Below are positions 34,336-45,045 of a DNA stretch of 64,000 nt, in pieces. This DNA is from Sclerodactyla briareus (lineage: Eukaryota > Echinodermata > Holothuroidea > Dendrochirotida > Sclerodactylidae): assembly GCA_026419785.1 (NCBI GenBank), contig JAODTK010003554.1, forward strand, positions 62,001 through 126,000, read 5' to 3'. Made by a program: the position numbers and the translations under genes. Every line of letters begins with the position of its first letter. Positions within the stretch are counted from its first letter, which is position 1. Under the pieces are notes generated by a model, which was given only the letters and a program-made list of their open reading frames with translations, did not search any database and was not told the origin of the DNA.

Positions 34336-35070
34336 TTTTTTCTTCGACAAATTTATATCCGCAGTCGCCTACGGATGCCAGGGACCAAATTGTTCACTGA
34401 GTGCTCGAACAAGCTGCACTGGCATCCCATTGGCTTTGCGTAAATAGTCAATGAGGACAATTCTCCTGGCTGAGAGGTTGAGGCTGTCCCAGGGTGGTCA
34501 AGAGTGAAACACTTGTACGAGGACTTCTTAAAAGTTGGGGGTCACGATCCTACAAAGACTGGGCGCCGCTTGGATTGGAAATATCTGCAGCATTAACATA
34601 CCAGTATATTGGCTAATTGGCAACATTTATTTTCATTCAGTTTTTTCACCAAGTTAGGTGATATTTGTAAATCTCTGCCCATATAGTAGATGGTAAAGTA
34701 TATCACGGATTCGTAGGGCAGAACCAACTAAGGCAAATCAATCATAATATTCGAAGACTGGTCTGGCCTGGGTGCTGGATAAATTTGAGAATTGAACACA
34801 CGTACGAAAATAACCCAAATTCGGGAAATAATGGAATATTTGGGGCACAGTAAAAATTAAAGTTTTTCATCATGGGTTCGGTGGCCCATTTTTGGCGGCG
34901 CATTAGTAGTACTATAAGTGTGGTTCATATAAACTGCATGAAATCCCTACCCTTTTTAGTCTGGGTACGGTTGTTCTGCCCCAATTTACAGAACCTGTGA
35001 ACGTGTACTGTGCACGTCTGGTCATTTATTTACCGGTGGGTGTGCGGGTGGTTCACATGTGATAATCATA
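34336..35070. other. No gene seen
   Basis: AT-rich unassigned DNA between two family A segments. Confidence 0.5.
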
Positions 35071-35760
35071 ATTTGATGATCGTCTAACTGATTCAATTAT
35101 TGTCCAACGACAATAATCGCGTTGGAAATTGTCCTGAAGTCCACTAATTCGGCAGGTGGGGGGGCGAACCCCATATGAAGATCTGGACCCACTAGGCGCC
35201 GAAGTCGAAGGATTGGCCCATTTTTCATACCGAGTGGCGAATTTTGGATCGAATGGCCAAAAGTGCATTAATTTATCAATGGCGTTTGTCTAATCCGCGA
35301 GCGTTGTGATAGCGATTTAATGCTTCGAATTATCATTTGTTCCCTCGCAATAATTTCAGAAGGGCCTTGGGGGCAGACTGCCCCCCGCTCCCCCCCCCCC
35401 CAATTTGTTGAGATGAAGCAATTCGATGGCGAAAATTCGTGGAAAGGAGAAAGGCAAGTGAAAAATGCCTGAATTTTCTTTGACTTTTCATAAAATTCCC
35501 CGGAAAACCTGCAAAAAATTCCGTGCACTTCGTTCGTCGCCGCGCGCTGGTATCTTCGATGACTGACTTGTAAAATTCCGGACAAATTATTTACTTTTCC
35601 CACAATTGAATGGTCCCGTATCGCTATGGCTTGTCCCTTCGAATCCACAAGGACCGTTGAGCAGACCTCTGGATCCCACGCAAACGGAGTGTGCCAGAGG
35701 AGAAAAGGTAATAAAAAATACCATGTGTGATATTAGATAAATCATCTTAGTATGGCCAGC
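35071..35760 (+). repeat. Dispersed repeat (family A), copy 2
   Basis: Same order of blocks as at 26990. It runs from CTAACTGATTCAATTATTGT through AGTCCACTAATTCGGC, GGGCCTTGGGGGCAG, GAAAAATGCCTGAATTTT and ATGGTCCCGTATCGCTATGG to AGATAAATCATCTTAGTATG. Homopolymer lengths differ from copy to copy. Confidence 0.8.
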
Positions 35761-35899
35761 CTAATGTCGATGCTCCTTGAAGGAGATGAAAGCTCTATGC
35801 AACAAAAAATAACAGTGCTGGGGATCGGTGCACTATCAGTATTGAGGTACACGTGATTGACTTATGGGCACTATATAGGCTAGTGCATTTGGTAATTCT

Positions 35900-36300
35900 G
35901 CCCAGCCAGCGAGCCGCATCTGGGGCGCCACATGGGTTTAATAGTCTCAGTCAAGTGAGTCCAAGGTTGTGGGCTAGGGCTGGCCCACGTCATGCCGCAA
36001 ATGGGGCCCATGTGGGCTCACATGGGCTCAGTCTGGACCAACACGGAAATGGCTGCCCCACGTCATACCCACATGGGGGCCATAGTGGGCCTTGTGTATG
36101 GGGCTGTTGAGTATATGTTCATGGGCCCCAACCCCTGGAGGCCCCACAACGGGGCAGCTTCCCAGCCGGTTGGTCCACGTGGGCCCGACGTGGAAACCGC
36201 CGGCCACTCGAGTGTTGGGGCCCCGAATGGGCCCCCCTGTGTGCCCCTGTGGGGCTTCCGCCGGGGCCAGCTTGGGCATGCTGGCGGGGTGCATGGGATC
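35900..36300. repeat. GC-rich region with repeated CATGTGGGC words
   Basis: Words such as CCCATGTGGGC, CACATGGGC, CCACGTGGGCCC and their complements recur every 15-60 bp, many of them palindromic. Long frames on both strands (up to about 148 codons) are by-products of the composition. I recognise no protein. Confidence 0.6.
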
Positions 36301-36469
36301 AACATATACAAAAAGCTGTACTGATATAGTCCAGCTGAGGCTGGACATATACCTATGAGGAGGAAACAACCCGTTTCCCCTTCCTTAAGCCCTGCATCGG
36401 ACAAAAGAAGTTTCCATGGTCCAAAACGAGACAGCCTAAATGGATATAAAAAAGCTTGAGAGAGTAAAT

Positions 36470-36795
36470 ATCTAGGCAGAAATGATCCAAAATTTGGATA
36501 TAGGGTCATAAGGCCGTACGAGAGGAAAAACGAGTGGACAACAATTCGTGTTCACAAAATTGGGCCAGCGAAAAGGCCAAAAGTGAAAAAAAAGTTGGCC
36601 GAACCTTCGAATCTCCTGGTACTGGCCAAATTTATGATAATAAAAAATGCCAGAAAAACATGCAAAAATTTTTGCGGCGTCGGTACCATTTTCTTCGGTG
36701 ATCCCACTCAAAAAATTTCGGCCAAAATTGGTCGTACCACTAATTGGAATGTCCCGTATGGACTAGTTGGCGGTCAGATCGTTAGGTAAGAAGTA
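36470..36795 (+). repeat. Family A fragment
   Basis: It contains GCGAAAAGGCCAAAAGTGAA, AAAAATGCCAGAAAAACATG, GGTGATCCCACTCAAAAAA and CTAATTGGAATGTCCCGTAT, matching the middle of family A. It lacks the start and end blocks. Confidence 0.55.
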
Positions 36796-36829
36796 CACCA
36801 ACTCCAAAGAAGGCCTACTTACTGCCCAT

Positions 36830-37300
36830 GGACATTGGAGCTCAGTACAAAAAATCACAAGACCCTGAGTAGCAAGTCGCACCTGGAGGACGTGTGTGAA
36901 AACGCAAAACTATTTTGAACGAAGTGAGTGTCATGATGCATCAGGTGCATGATCTAAGGCCACCTGAAATGCACAAATTCTGAAAGGTGGGAGAGGGGCA
37001 TCGGCTGTCCTCGGAAAAATGTTAAGATTTAAAATTATTAAATCTTGCTGCCCTCGATTCGAGTGGCAGAGGACTACAAGATCCAGAGCAGCAAATCGCA
37101 TCTAGGACATGTGAAAACTGCGGGAAATTATTTCTGGAATGGAGTGAATGTTTTGGAGTGCTATCTTGCACCAAAGTGCTCTAAGGCCCCGGAAAATGCA
37201 AAACATTTGCAAAGACTAGAAGTGGGGGACGCCCCTTACACCCCTCCCCCCAGGTGCAGGTCAGTCATTCAAAATCCACCCCCCCCCCCCCCACTCAGAT
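36830..37300. repeat. Two-copy repeat of about 219 bp
   Basis: AGCAAGTCGCACCTGGAGGA(CGTGTG) near 36868 and AGCAAATCGCATCTAGGACA near 37089 are followed in both by GTGAAAAC and a GGAATGGAGTGAATG/GAACGAAGTGAGTG block. Non-coding. A C-run follows at 37277-37292. Confidence 0.5.
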
Positions 37301-38380
37301 TCGTGCCTGCGTTACTGATTGTCACTTCAGATTCGGACAACACTGCTTGCCAGGGGCTGGGTGTCAGTTCGGAGCTGGCAGACCAACCGCCCCACTACCC
37401 TGAAAACAGTTATCATATGAGATGGGCCTCAATCGACTCCACTGAACTCCATATCTGAGAACTCTCAGTCTCGTTGATCCATTTCACGAAAAAGATTACA
37501 AAACTTTCTTGTCAAAAAAGAGGCCACCCCCCCCAAAAAAAAATGACACCAAAAATGGAACGCCAAAAAGCCACCTTTAGTATAAGGGGTTAGGGGAGTG
37601 GAAAAAATGATCGAGGCCAGTTGGAATTTTTTACTCCCCTCCCCCTTCCGATTATGGCCCTAGCTACGTCCGTGAGGGAAGACCTCTAAAAAGAGTATTT
37701 TAAGAATGATGGAGTATAAAGCCTTCGATCAGATTTTTTTTCAGAAATTTATTCCGGCAATTTTGGTGATGTTGATCACTGCCCACAGAGCTTGGACAGA
37801 GGATGCTGCTCTCTGTAATCGGCGAACAATCAATGAGAAAACGTTCCTTATGAGTGTTTGTGAAATCAAAACTCCGGACATTATTGTCGATTTAGGGATT
37901 GTTGCTTACTGGCATACGGCCTGGGAACTGCCGCTCTGTGGGGAGTTTGTAAGACGAAAACAATTCCTGTGCGCTACGCGCATCAACTGATGGTGGTGCG
38001 AACGTGTAAGGCGTAAATCGATCAGTGTGCTTATGGTGGGTTCATTGACGTTCGATCGAGAAGCAGGTCCGTCTTTATGCTGCAGGTGTCCGGAGAGTAG
38101 GTACTCAGGTATACTAGGCCTATACAACATGAACTTCAGTGAACAACTTAAGATTTACTAGACTACTCAGGAGATTCGGTTTAGGCGAATGCGCACGGGT
38201 GCCCCCTTTTCAGCGTTCCATTGTCGAGAGCTGTCTAAGCCAATAAGCAATCCGTTCTAAAGATTTGAGGGTGCTAGCTATCAATGTAATAATAATGTGG
38301 CTACTGTGCTGAATTGTGGTGGCTCACTTCCAATTAGTGACGACACAACACGAAGAACGTGCGGATTTCGAATCACTTGT
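37300..38380. other. No confirmed gene
   Basis: A plus-strand frame of 94 codons at 37706-37990 starts MMEYKAFDQIFFQKFIPAIL and has a hydrophobic N-terminal stretch and four cysteines, but no splice context, homology or repeat relation that would support calling it a gene. Confidence 0.4.
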
Positions 38381-38869
38381 TCAGTAGCCTTCCATTTTAA
38401 ACAATTGTTCATTAAGGCTGGGGTTCCGATGTGCTATTTTGCCCCGAGTGTTATCTGGAAGATGCTCATATAACCGTGCAACGTAAGGTATTCTACTTTT
38501 AGAATTGCAAATGAAATACGAACGTTGAAAATTCGTCATCAGCCTAGCCTTATCTTTCGTGTTAATGACTCGCATCGCACCATGTTTCCCTAACACAGTT
38601 GAACTCCTTAAATTCCTTTCGTGGAACTTAATACCCGTGTCAACGAATGAGAACCTGATTACAATCTCCCAACCAATTAGCAGTTGCGATTTCATTCCCC
38701 ACAGAGGCTTGGTCATGAATGCATTATTATAAAAAGTACCACCCAGTGTTACCTTGATGTATTGAGATACAGGGCTGACGTTAAACTTTATTTTTTCACT
38801 TGCCGCGAAGCCCCGAAGGGAAGAATTTGTAATGAAACAGTCTATATTTGGGTTAAATGGCATAGGCAT
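38381..38869 (-). pseudogene. Possible LINE C-terminal tail
   Basis: The minus-strand frame of 162 codons ends RVINTKDKARLMTNFQRSYF, then IPYVARLYEHLPDNTRGKIA and HRNPSLNEQLFKMEGY. This has the look of the end of LINE ORF2 proteins (NF...RxxRLWNxLPxxxR...SLxxFKxxL). The first half (MPMPFNPNIDCF onward) is unfamiliar. No RT catalytic blocks are present. It could also be chance, since the match is pattern recognition only. Confidence 0.4.
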
Positions 38870-40147
38870 CCAGTGTTAATTGAGGTGTCAATTGATGGAA
38901 CTAAAAGTACTTGCCCTGAACAAAAGTCCACTTGCCATGAGGGCAAGTGTCGGGCAAGTAAAAGTAAATTTAAAAAACTACGGAAAAATAACAGAAAATC
39001 CATAGGTAATCAAGTGATCATTTCTCATGTTATACATATAGATGTCCTTGGTTTTGTAGATAATTTTTGGCTCCCAATATAAGAGACTGTGATAGTGAAA
39101 TTTTTGTCGCAAAAGTTAACGTTGGGCCCGGCCGTTAGTGTAGGGACAGAGGTTCCAAAGCTGCCCAGGGGTGAGGTTAGGGTCAGATTGCCACTCATGG
39201 ATATAAATCCCAAAGCTACTTAACTTAATTGATACGGTATGACCAGAACACAGGACACTCGTCGCCGTTCTTATTTATCGCAACTTTAAACCACCAAACG
39301 GCCTAATTATCCAATGGTAAACCCTTCAAGTTGAAAAAAAAAAGGGTAAGCTTACTAGGTAGGCCAACAGTAAACCACAGGCCCCCCTTCAACTATAGTA
39401 TATAGCGTATTGGAGTTAAGATTGTTTCCGGCTTAGACCGGAGCCGGTCCTGCACCCATCCGCGTCCGAGTCCTCACCATCCGGAGCAGAGTCAAGCCGG
39501 AGTCCTGAGTCCGTCCCTAGTCCGAGTCCCCGAGTCCCTATTGAAACTTGACTGTTACCAAAAAACAAATTTTTTTAAAGAAGAAGGAAGAAGATAGTTG
39601 TATGGTTTTAAAAAAACAGGTTTGATTGACACAGAAAATGCTGCGGCAACCTCTCATTCCAAATAATTTGATGGGGGTGTGGACAAAAAACCATCCGATT
39701 TAAAAAGAGGAAGCATTACAAATACGCTAAACAAATATTAGCTAGACAATTTTTCGGCATACTAATAGGTTTGGGAGGAAGGAGCTAACAACTCTCTCCT
39801 ACCCTCACCGTCCTCTAAACCTCTGCATCATGCACCAAGTTACCGCTATCAAACAAATATATCATGATTATGTGTTCAATATTTGGGGTGGGGTAATAAG
39901 ATGTCAAACATACAATCCAGGAAATTGTTGAGCCATGCTGACATATTGTCATATGCCATGAATACCCAGTACTACCGACTGTATGAATATTGCAAACTAA
40001 CCACTAACAGTTTAAATCTAACGTGATAGGATCAAGGGATAGCAAAAACGTCACTGTTCTGTGTGCGATCCGAGCCTGTGACCGCATGACTACTAGTGTG
40101 TTCGTTGACCACCGGCACACACCCGGCTGCCATGGGTAGCCTCAAGA

Positions 40148-40570
40148 GAGGTGGTCGTTGCATTTCAGGAGGAAGGGACAATAAGGAACTCCCTCATGGG
40201 AGCAGACAGCCGGCACGATGCAGTCTCAGCAGGATCCCACCTCTGCTGAAGGTCCTCTCAACAGGAGCGCTCCCACTGCTGCCCCCACCACCGGCCGGAG
40301 AGGACCCTGGTGCCAGGGCAATGCAGGGCCGGAAAAACTCCCAACAGCTTTGGCGTGCCGCCCCGTCAAGAGGGAGATAGCGTCCTGGTCGCAGGGCCAT
40401 ATCGTCATCGAAGACTTGCGAGCTGAGTCGGTGCTGCAACCTCGGCACTCTTCCTCCGCTTCCCGCAGAATGCTGGGGTACGTAGCCAGCAGCCGCGGAA
40501 CCTTGGCTGGGGCCGCCTCCTCCTCGGTCCCGGTCTCCCTTGGTCCAGCCAGAGCACCTCGCTTCGCCTG
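40148..40570 (-). pseudogene. hAT transposase C-terminal (dimerisation) region, broken
   Basis: On the minus strand it reads SGSAPVERTFSRGGILLRLH RA near 40200-40270, which matches the hAT signature SAPSERVFSxGGLIxRPHRARM. After a frame change it continues PFLLKCNDHLS and stops near 40148, matching the usual end (LVFLKCN). Further upstream the frame is broken, and only scattered pieces such as LATYPSILREAEEE are visible. hAT transposases cut and paste elements with 8-bp target duplications. This copy cannot be functional as written. Confidence 0.6.
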
Positions 40571-42299
40571 ACGACCAGTCTGTATTTAATTAAAGTGAAA
40601 GCTGAATTGTCATGGTAAAAATAATACAAATTATCAATCACTGACTGTGTAGGTAATGTTAATATTACATAGAAATTATTTCAATCAAGGTCTCTTATTT
40701 AAATATAAAAGGCTGTTCTTGGCAATTCATTCAATTCATTGTCCCAAGGATTAATCCTAAACCTAATAATAATTCATAATCAATTTATATAACTCAAAAT
40801 ATGAATTGTTTCTAAGGCGAACTGAACCTTGATTTTTGTGACCAACTCTAATTTCTTCCCTTCAAGTAACTAATGAGGGTCAAAAATTGGTATTATTCTA
40901 CGGCCACCTGTTGGTATGATTTTTCCGGACACATCAATAACAAGGGATGAAATAGAAGCTCTGTTTTGTGCTTGAATTGGGAGTAGGTTCGTGCCACTGT
41001 TCATCAGTCTGTCACCCAGAATGAGACTGAGGGCACATTCATTGTCACTGTAATAGCTTGGAGCATTTTTTGTATTTTTAACAGAGATTTTATTTGTACT
41101 TCAGTAAGCTAAGTTAAATAGTCACATAACAAAAACATCTTCTGCGTGAGAGAAAACAAAATGAAATGCACGTTCGGGGCAGGGGGAGGTCTGGGCTACA
41201 TGATAATGTAACTTGTGTGTTTTCCACTTTGGACTAGGCCCATAGGTCGGGGGACTAGAATATATTCAAGTGAAGTAGCTCATTCGTATCGGGTTGTTTT
41301 TGTTCATCCGTACAGTTTGGAGTCGGCATTTAGAAACCAAAAATACACAGCCTTCCTGTGTATGGATGCCACTGCACACAAACCTGCATTGAACAGTGTG
41401 GAAATTAGTGTATAACTATAATTTACTACATAGTTGAACAGAGAGAAGGATGACCCGCTGAAGATGACTGGTAAAATTCGATGTGGTCCCAATCGTCGCT
41501 GGTGATTGGTTTTGCAGAAGTTAAATTGCGCTTGGTTGTTTCCTTTTCCCTTTGCATGGACAATTTTATTATGTTGCTAGATCCGAATTTGATATTCGAG
41601 ATACAGAAGACCTGGTTGACGATTGTATTCGGTTCCAAGAGTAGAGATCGAGACCAAAGAAATTATTCAGCGAGAGTATATTGTATCCGATTTCTAAATT
41701 AGAACAGGGTAATCATTAGATGGAATGATACTGATGTCTAGTAACGTGAAACAAGTTTTTTCCTGCCATATAATTTTGATACTGGATTGTTTCTCGAATC
41801 ATTGAATTTTACACTTCAAAATTCTAACATTATCGATTCTCCATTCAGACTTTTTCATTCATAGAACAAACTAAAAAAATAAATTATCATTCGGCACTAA
41901 ACGTGACGCTGGCACAGTGCACTACTCGAGCGAGCACCAAAAGTCGCCGGGAACAAAATATTCCGAACTCGCCATGCGCTACATTGAAAGCGAGCAGCGA
42001 AAATAATTCGCACTTGATAAGGGATCACTGTAATATAACGAACACATGGCCGTGATCCCGATGCGGTGCCGGTGTGACACATGTGACACATGACAAACGA
42101 GCTTCCGCCTTCGAGGCATTATCGGAAACTCAAAGCATTCCTGTGAGCCTGCTCAGTGTCAGCTTCGATATTAGGCACACATATGCCACACAAAATGCAC
42201 CACAATTATCGCGAAATTCAGGTGAATCAATGGTCGTTAATTAGAAAATAATTCTTTGAAACTGTCATTTTTTTCAGCCTCCTAATTTTTTTTCGTATG
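40571..42299. other. Interior of the hAT element, no readable gene
   Basis: AT-rich sequence where the N-terminal part of the transposase would be expected on the minus strand. I see no BED finger and no RNase H-like blocks, so this part is lost, replaced or too decayed. Confidence 0.4.
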
Positions 42300-42469
42300 C
42301 GTCTCGAAGCCGGGTCGGGCCGAGACCCCGAGGATAAGGGCAGCAACGTCCGAGTCCGAGTCCCTTGAAGTCAGGTCCGAGACCGAGTCCTTCAAAATCG
42401 GTCCGAGACCGGTCTCGAGACGAGACCGGACTTGATGAGTCCTCCAACACTGGTTATAAGCTAGAAAAT

Positions 42470-43045
42470 GAAAAGTTTGTCTCTTCTGCCATTGACTAAA
42501 CAGTACGCAGCCTGCGTTCATCCGATTCAAACTCGAATTATGAGCTTATTCCACCCATATTTGGAGGAAACAGTTGTTCAACCTGGATGATCTGGGTTGT
42601 AAAATCAGCTCTGCAGTATTTTTTTCTTCAAAACTCGTCATAGGCTTGATGGTTGGTGAATTTGTCTGGTTCTCAAGCACATCTCGGTGTCCAGTGAAAG
42701 TCAAAGTATGGCACGATCTCGGTAAACAGAAAACAGCCGTGCAGCCGGCTAAAATTCAGAAGGCAAAAATGCTGAACTGTCTATGAATCCTGACCGTGGG
42801 ATTGGTCAATGATGGAATGCGATATGCCCACCATAAAAAATAAACAAAATCGTGCCATACTTTGACTTTCTTGGACAACGAGAAGGCTCCAGACATCTTC
42901 AAGGTATTCTCCCAGATACTCTGGTGAGGGCAACTTTTTCCTCATGGATGGTGGGTGGAATAAGCTCCTAATTCAAGTGTGAATCGGAATAAAGCAGGCT
43001 GCTTAACTGTTAGTCAATGGCAGAAAGAGACGAACCTTCAGTGTC
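42470..43045. repeat. Large foldback element, arms about 200-250 bp
   Basis: The left arm 42470-42715 contains CTGCCATTGACTAA, GAGCTTATTCCACCC and AAAGTCAAAGTATGGCACGA. The right arm 42845-43045 contains the reverse complements TCGTGCCATACTTTGACTTT, GGGTGGAATAAGCTC and TTAGTCAATGGCAG. The spacer is about 130 bp (42716-42845). The arms match strongly at the inner and outer blocks and more weakly between. It starts only 18 bp after the right end of the hAT element. Non-coding. Confidence 0.85.
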
Positions 43046-43564
43046 ATAGGCTATTATACTTATAGAACGTTGAGGGGGGACCTGCGCAGTAACCCAGCTC
43101 TAGAGCATGGTGGGCATTGTGTAACACGACAGTCCAGGTACACATCATGACATAGGCGAACGTATCTATAGGCAATGTACGAAACTCATTTCATATAGCC
43201 TTTTCGCAATAGCCTCTCGCAGGCATTGACATCTGTCGAGCTGAGGGGGCAAAGTAGGCAATCTGCAGGCGCGCGGAGCCAGCGGGGGGCGCACCCGGCG
43301 AGCGGCCCCCCCCCTGAAAAATCTCGAGAGTTTTTTTTTTTTTTGGGCCGGCCTGAGCCGTTGAGTTTAAGTGACACAAGCCCATATGCCATCTGTTCCA
43401 CTGTCAGAAGAAGCACCACAATGCGGATGGGTTGTGTTGTTAGGTATTATTAGCTCCTCAAAAGCTATGGTATCTAGGCACGGCAAACTCTACTATCAGT
43501 TACGAACCGAGTGCGCTGTCCAGAGCTATAATGATTTTACGACGACATTGTGGTGAGTTCCCCA
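43046..43564. other. No gene seen
   Basis: Contains a G/C-rich patch at 43268-43315 and a T-run at 43330-43344. Apparent frames here are compositional. Confidence 0.5.
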
Positions 43565-44290
43565 CGTTAGATCGTGGAAAATTGGCTTTAGTCCACTAAT
43601 TCCAGTGCGGACCCCAGGTGAAGATCTGGACCGATAGGGCCCCGGAATCGAAGGATTACCATGTTTCATACCGAATTCTCAAATTTTAATTCGAATAGCC
43701 CAAAGTGCATAATTTGTTGCGCGCAATGTCGGTTTTATCCAGACGTTGTAGGATAAATATGCGATGGAATTCTTCGAGATACATTTTGTTCACTCGAATA
43801 ATTTCAGGAGACTTGGGGGAAGACTGCCCACCCCCTCACAATTTTTCTGAGATGAAACTTGTGGAAAAATCTGGGAAGGAAGAAAGCAAGTGAAAAAATG
43901 CTGGGTAATTTTTGCATACTCTTTTCCGCTTAAAATGCCCGAAAAAAATGCAAAAGTTTCGAGCGCGCCGGCATTCCCCGATGACTGACTTGTAAAATTA
44001 GGGTGTGAACATTTCTGACCCCCGAATTGGAATGGTTCCATACGCCTATGCTTTTTTTTCCCTCGATCCCACCAGGGACGCTGGTTCGGTAAGTACCCCT
44101 CTGGATCCCACGCAAACAAAAAGTTAGGAGTAGAAAAGGTAATTAAACAAATTCCATGTGTAGATATTCGGTAAATCATCTAGGTATGCACCATGACAAC
44201 TGTTTGGTGTTGTATTTTACTAAATCACACAGGGATGGGTTGCTTCTGAGCCTGGCAGGTTGCCATTTCCGTCGATCTGGTGGAGGGCCG
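43565..44290 (+). repeat. Dispersed repeat (family A), copy 3
   Basis: Same block order as 26990-27860 and 35071-35760: TAGTCCACTAATTCCAGTGC, GAAGATCTGGACC, GACTTGGGGGAAGACTGCC, GATGACTGACTTGTAAAAT, ATTGGAATGGTTCCATACGC, GGTAAATCATCTAGGTATGC. It then has AGGGATGGGTTGCTTCTGAG and CCGTCGATCTGG, which are also shared with copy 1 but not copy 2. Confidence 0.8.
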
Positions 44291-44295
44291 AGCGA

Positions 44296-44525
44296 GCGGG
44301 GGGGGGGGGGGGGGGTGGGGGGGTCGGGGGGGGAGGTAGGTGTGTAAAACCCCCTCCCCCCCCCCCACGCAATTCGAAGGCAGTCGGCCCATTTACGGTC
44401 TGTCGCAAAAAAGGAGAAAGAGGAAAGAAAAGAAAGAGGAAAGAGGAGAGGAGGAAATAAGGAAAAGAGGAGCGAGCGAGGAGAAAAAAAAGGAGGAAAA
44501 GGAAAAGGGGAAGTAAGGCAGTGTG
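44296..44525. repeat. G-run cluster followed by a polypurine tract
   Basis: Runs of 7-18 G lie at 44299-44335 and a C-run at 44356-44367. A purine-only stretch of AAAGGAGAAAGAGGAAAG type then runs from about 44409 to 44518 with few interruptions. It is low-complexity DNA capable of unusual structures. The long frames through it are artefacts. Confidence 0.8.
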
Positions 44526-44989
44526 AAGGGGTTATAGGACAGGGAATGGAAATCGACATTTTGGCTCTCCATCTAATTGGCCCATCCAGCGGCGGCAAGA
44601 GAATGGACCCCGCCCCGGCAACATACATTGTACGGCCCGTCGCGTCGGTTGTTGAATGGACGAGTGACCGAGTCTGTCGGCAATAGGCAAAAAAGGGGGG
44701 AATAAAGGCGGCTTTAGCGTTTGACATTTATTTTCCATGAGGTCTGGACAGTTCTTTGAAATTTTTGTTTCTGGTCAGATATTCCAGTTGATACATAAAA
44801 AAAAATCAATTAAGGAAAGAATTTCACCTGCGGATATGAAACAGTCGGTTTAGGGGGGAGAATCATTGCGACGGCCATAGCTAGATTGGCGAGAAATAGA
44901 GGGCAGTTTTTTTTAGATAAAAAAATTTGGGCAAGAAACTACCCAACTTGGGCACAGAATGAGGTTAAAATCTGGTTGAGATATCTAGC

Positions 44990-45045
44990 ATATAATAATA
45001 ATAATAATAATACTCATAATATAATAAGTAATAATAATACTTTAT
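44990..45045. repeat. (ATA)n microsatellite
   Basis: Imperfect AAT/ATA repeats with interruptions (ACTCATAATATAATAAGTA). Confidence 0.85.

Larger units (their letters stand above)
39406..42452 (-). mobile_element. hAT DNA transposon with GAGTC-rich subterminal arrays
   Basis: The left end reads CGTATTGGAGTTA from 39406. The right end, on the minus strand from 42452, reads CAGTGTTGGAGGACT. The inner TTGGAG core is shared, and one lost base in the left end would align them. The 8-bp flanks are GTATATAG (39398-39405) and GTTATAAG (42453-42460), a possible decayed target duplication (hAT elements make 8-bp ones). Both ends carry GAGTC/GAGACCGG arrays (39431-39550 and 42300-42445). A hAT transposase C-terminus lies at 40148-40570 on the minus strand. 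The 5' part of the transposase is not readable. Confidence 0.6.

Noticed and set aside
35992-36509. Overlapping frames of 110-148 codons on both strands
   Set aside because: Products of the GC-rich CATGTGGGC words. They have no domain-like features.
40218-40571. 117-codon plus-strand frame in a GC-rich stretch
   Set aside because: The opposite strand carries the hAT signature SAPVERTFSRGG and LLKCN, so the plus frame is antisense by-product.
44176-44727. 183-codon minus-strand Pro/Ser/Phe-rich frame
   Set aside because: Created by homopolymer C-runs and a polypyrimidine tract.
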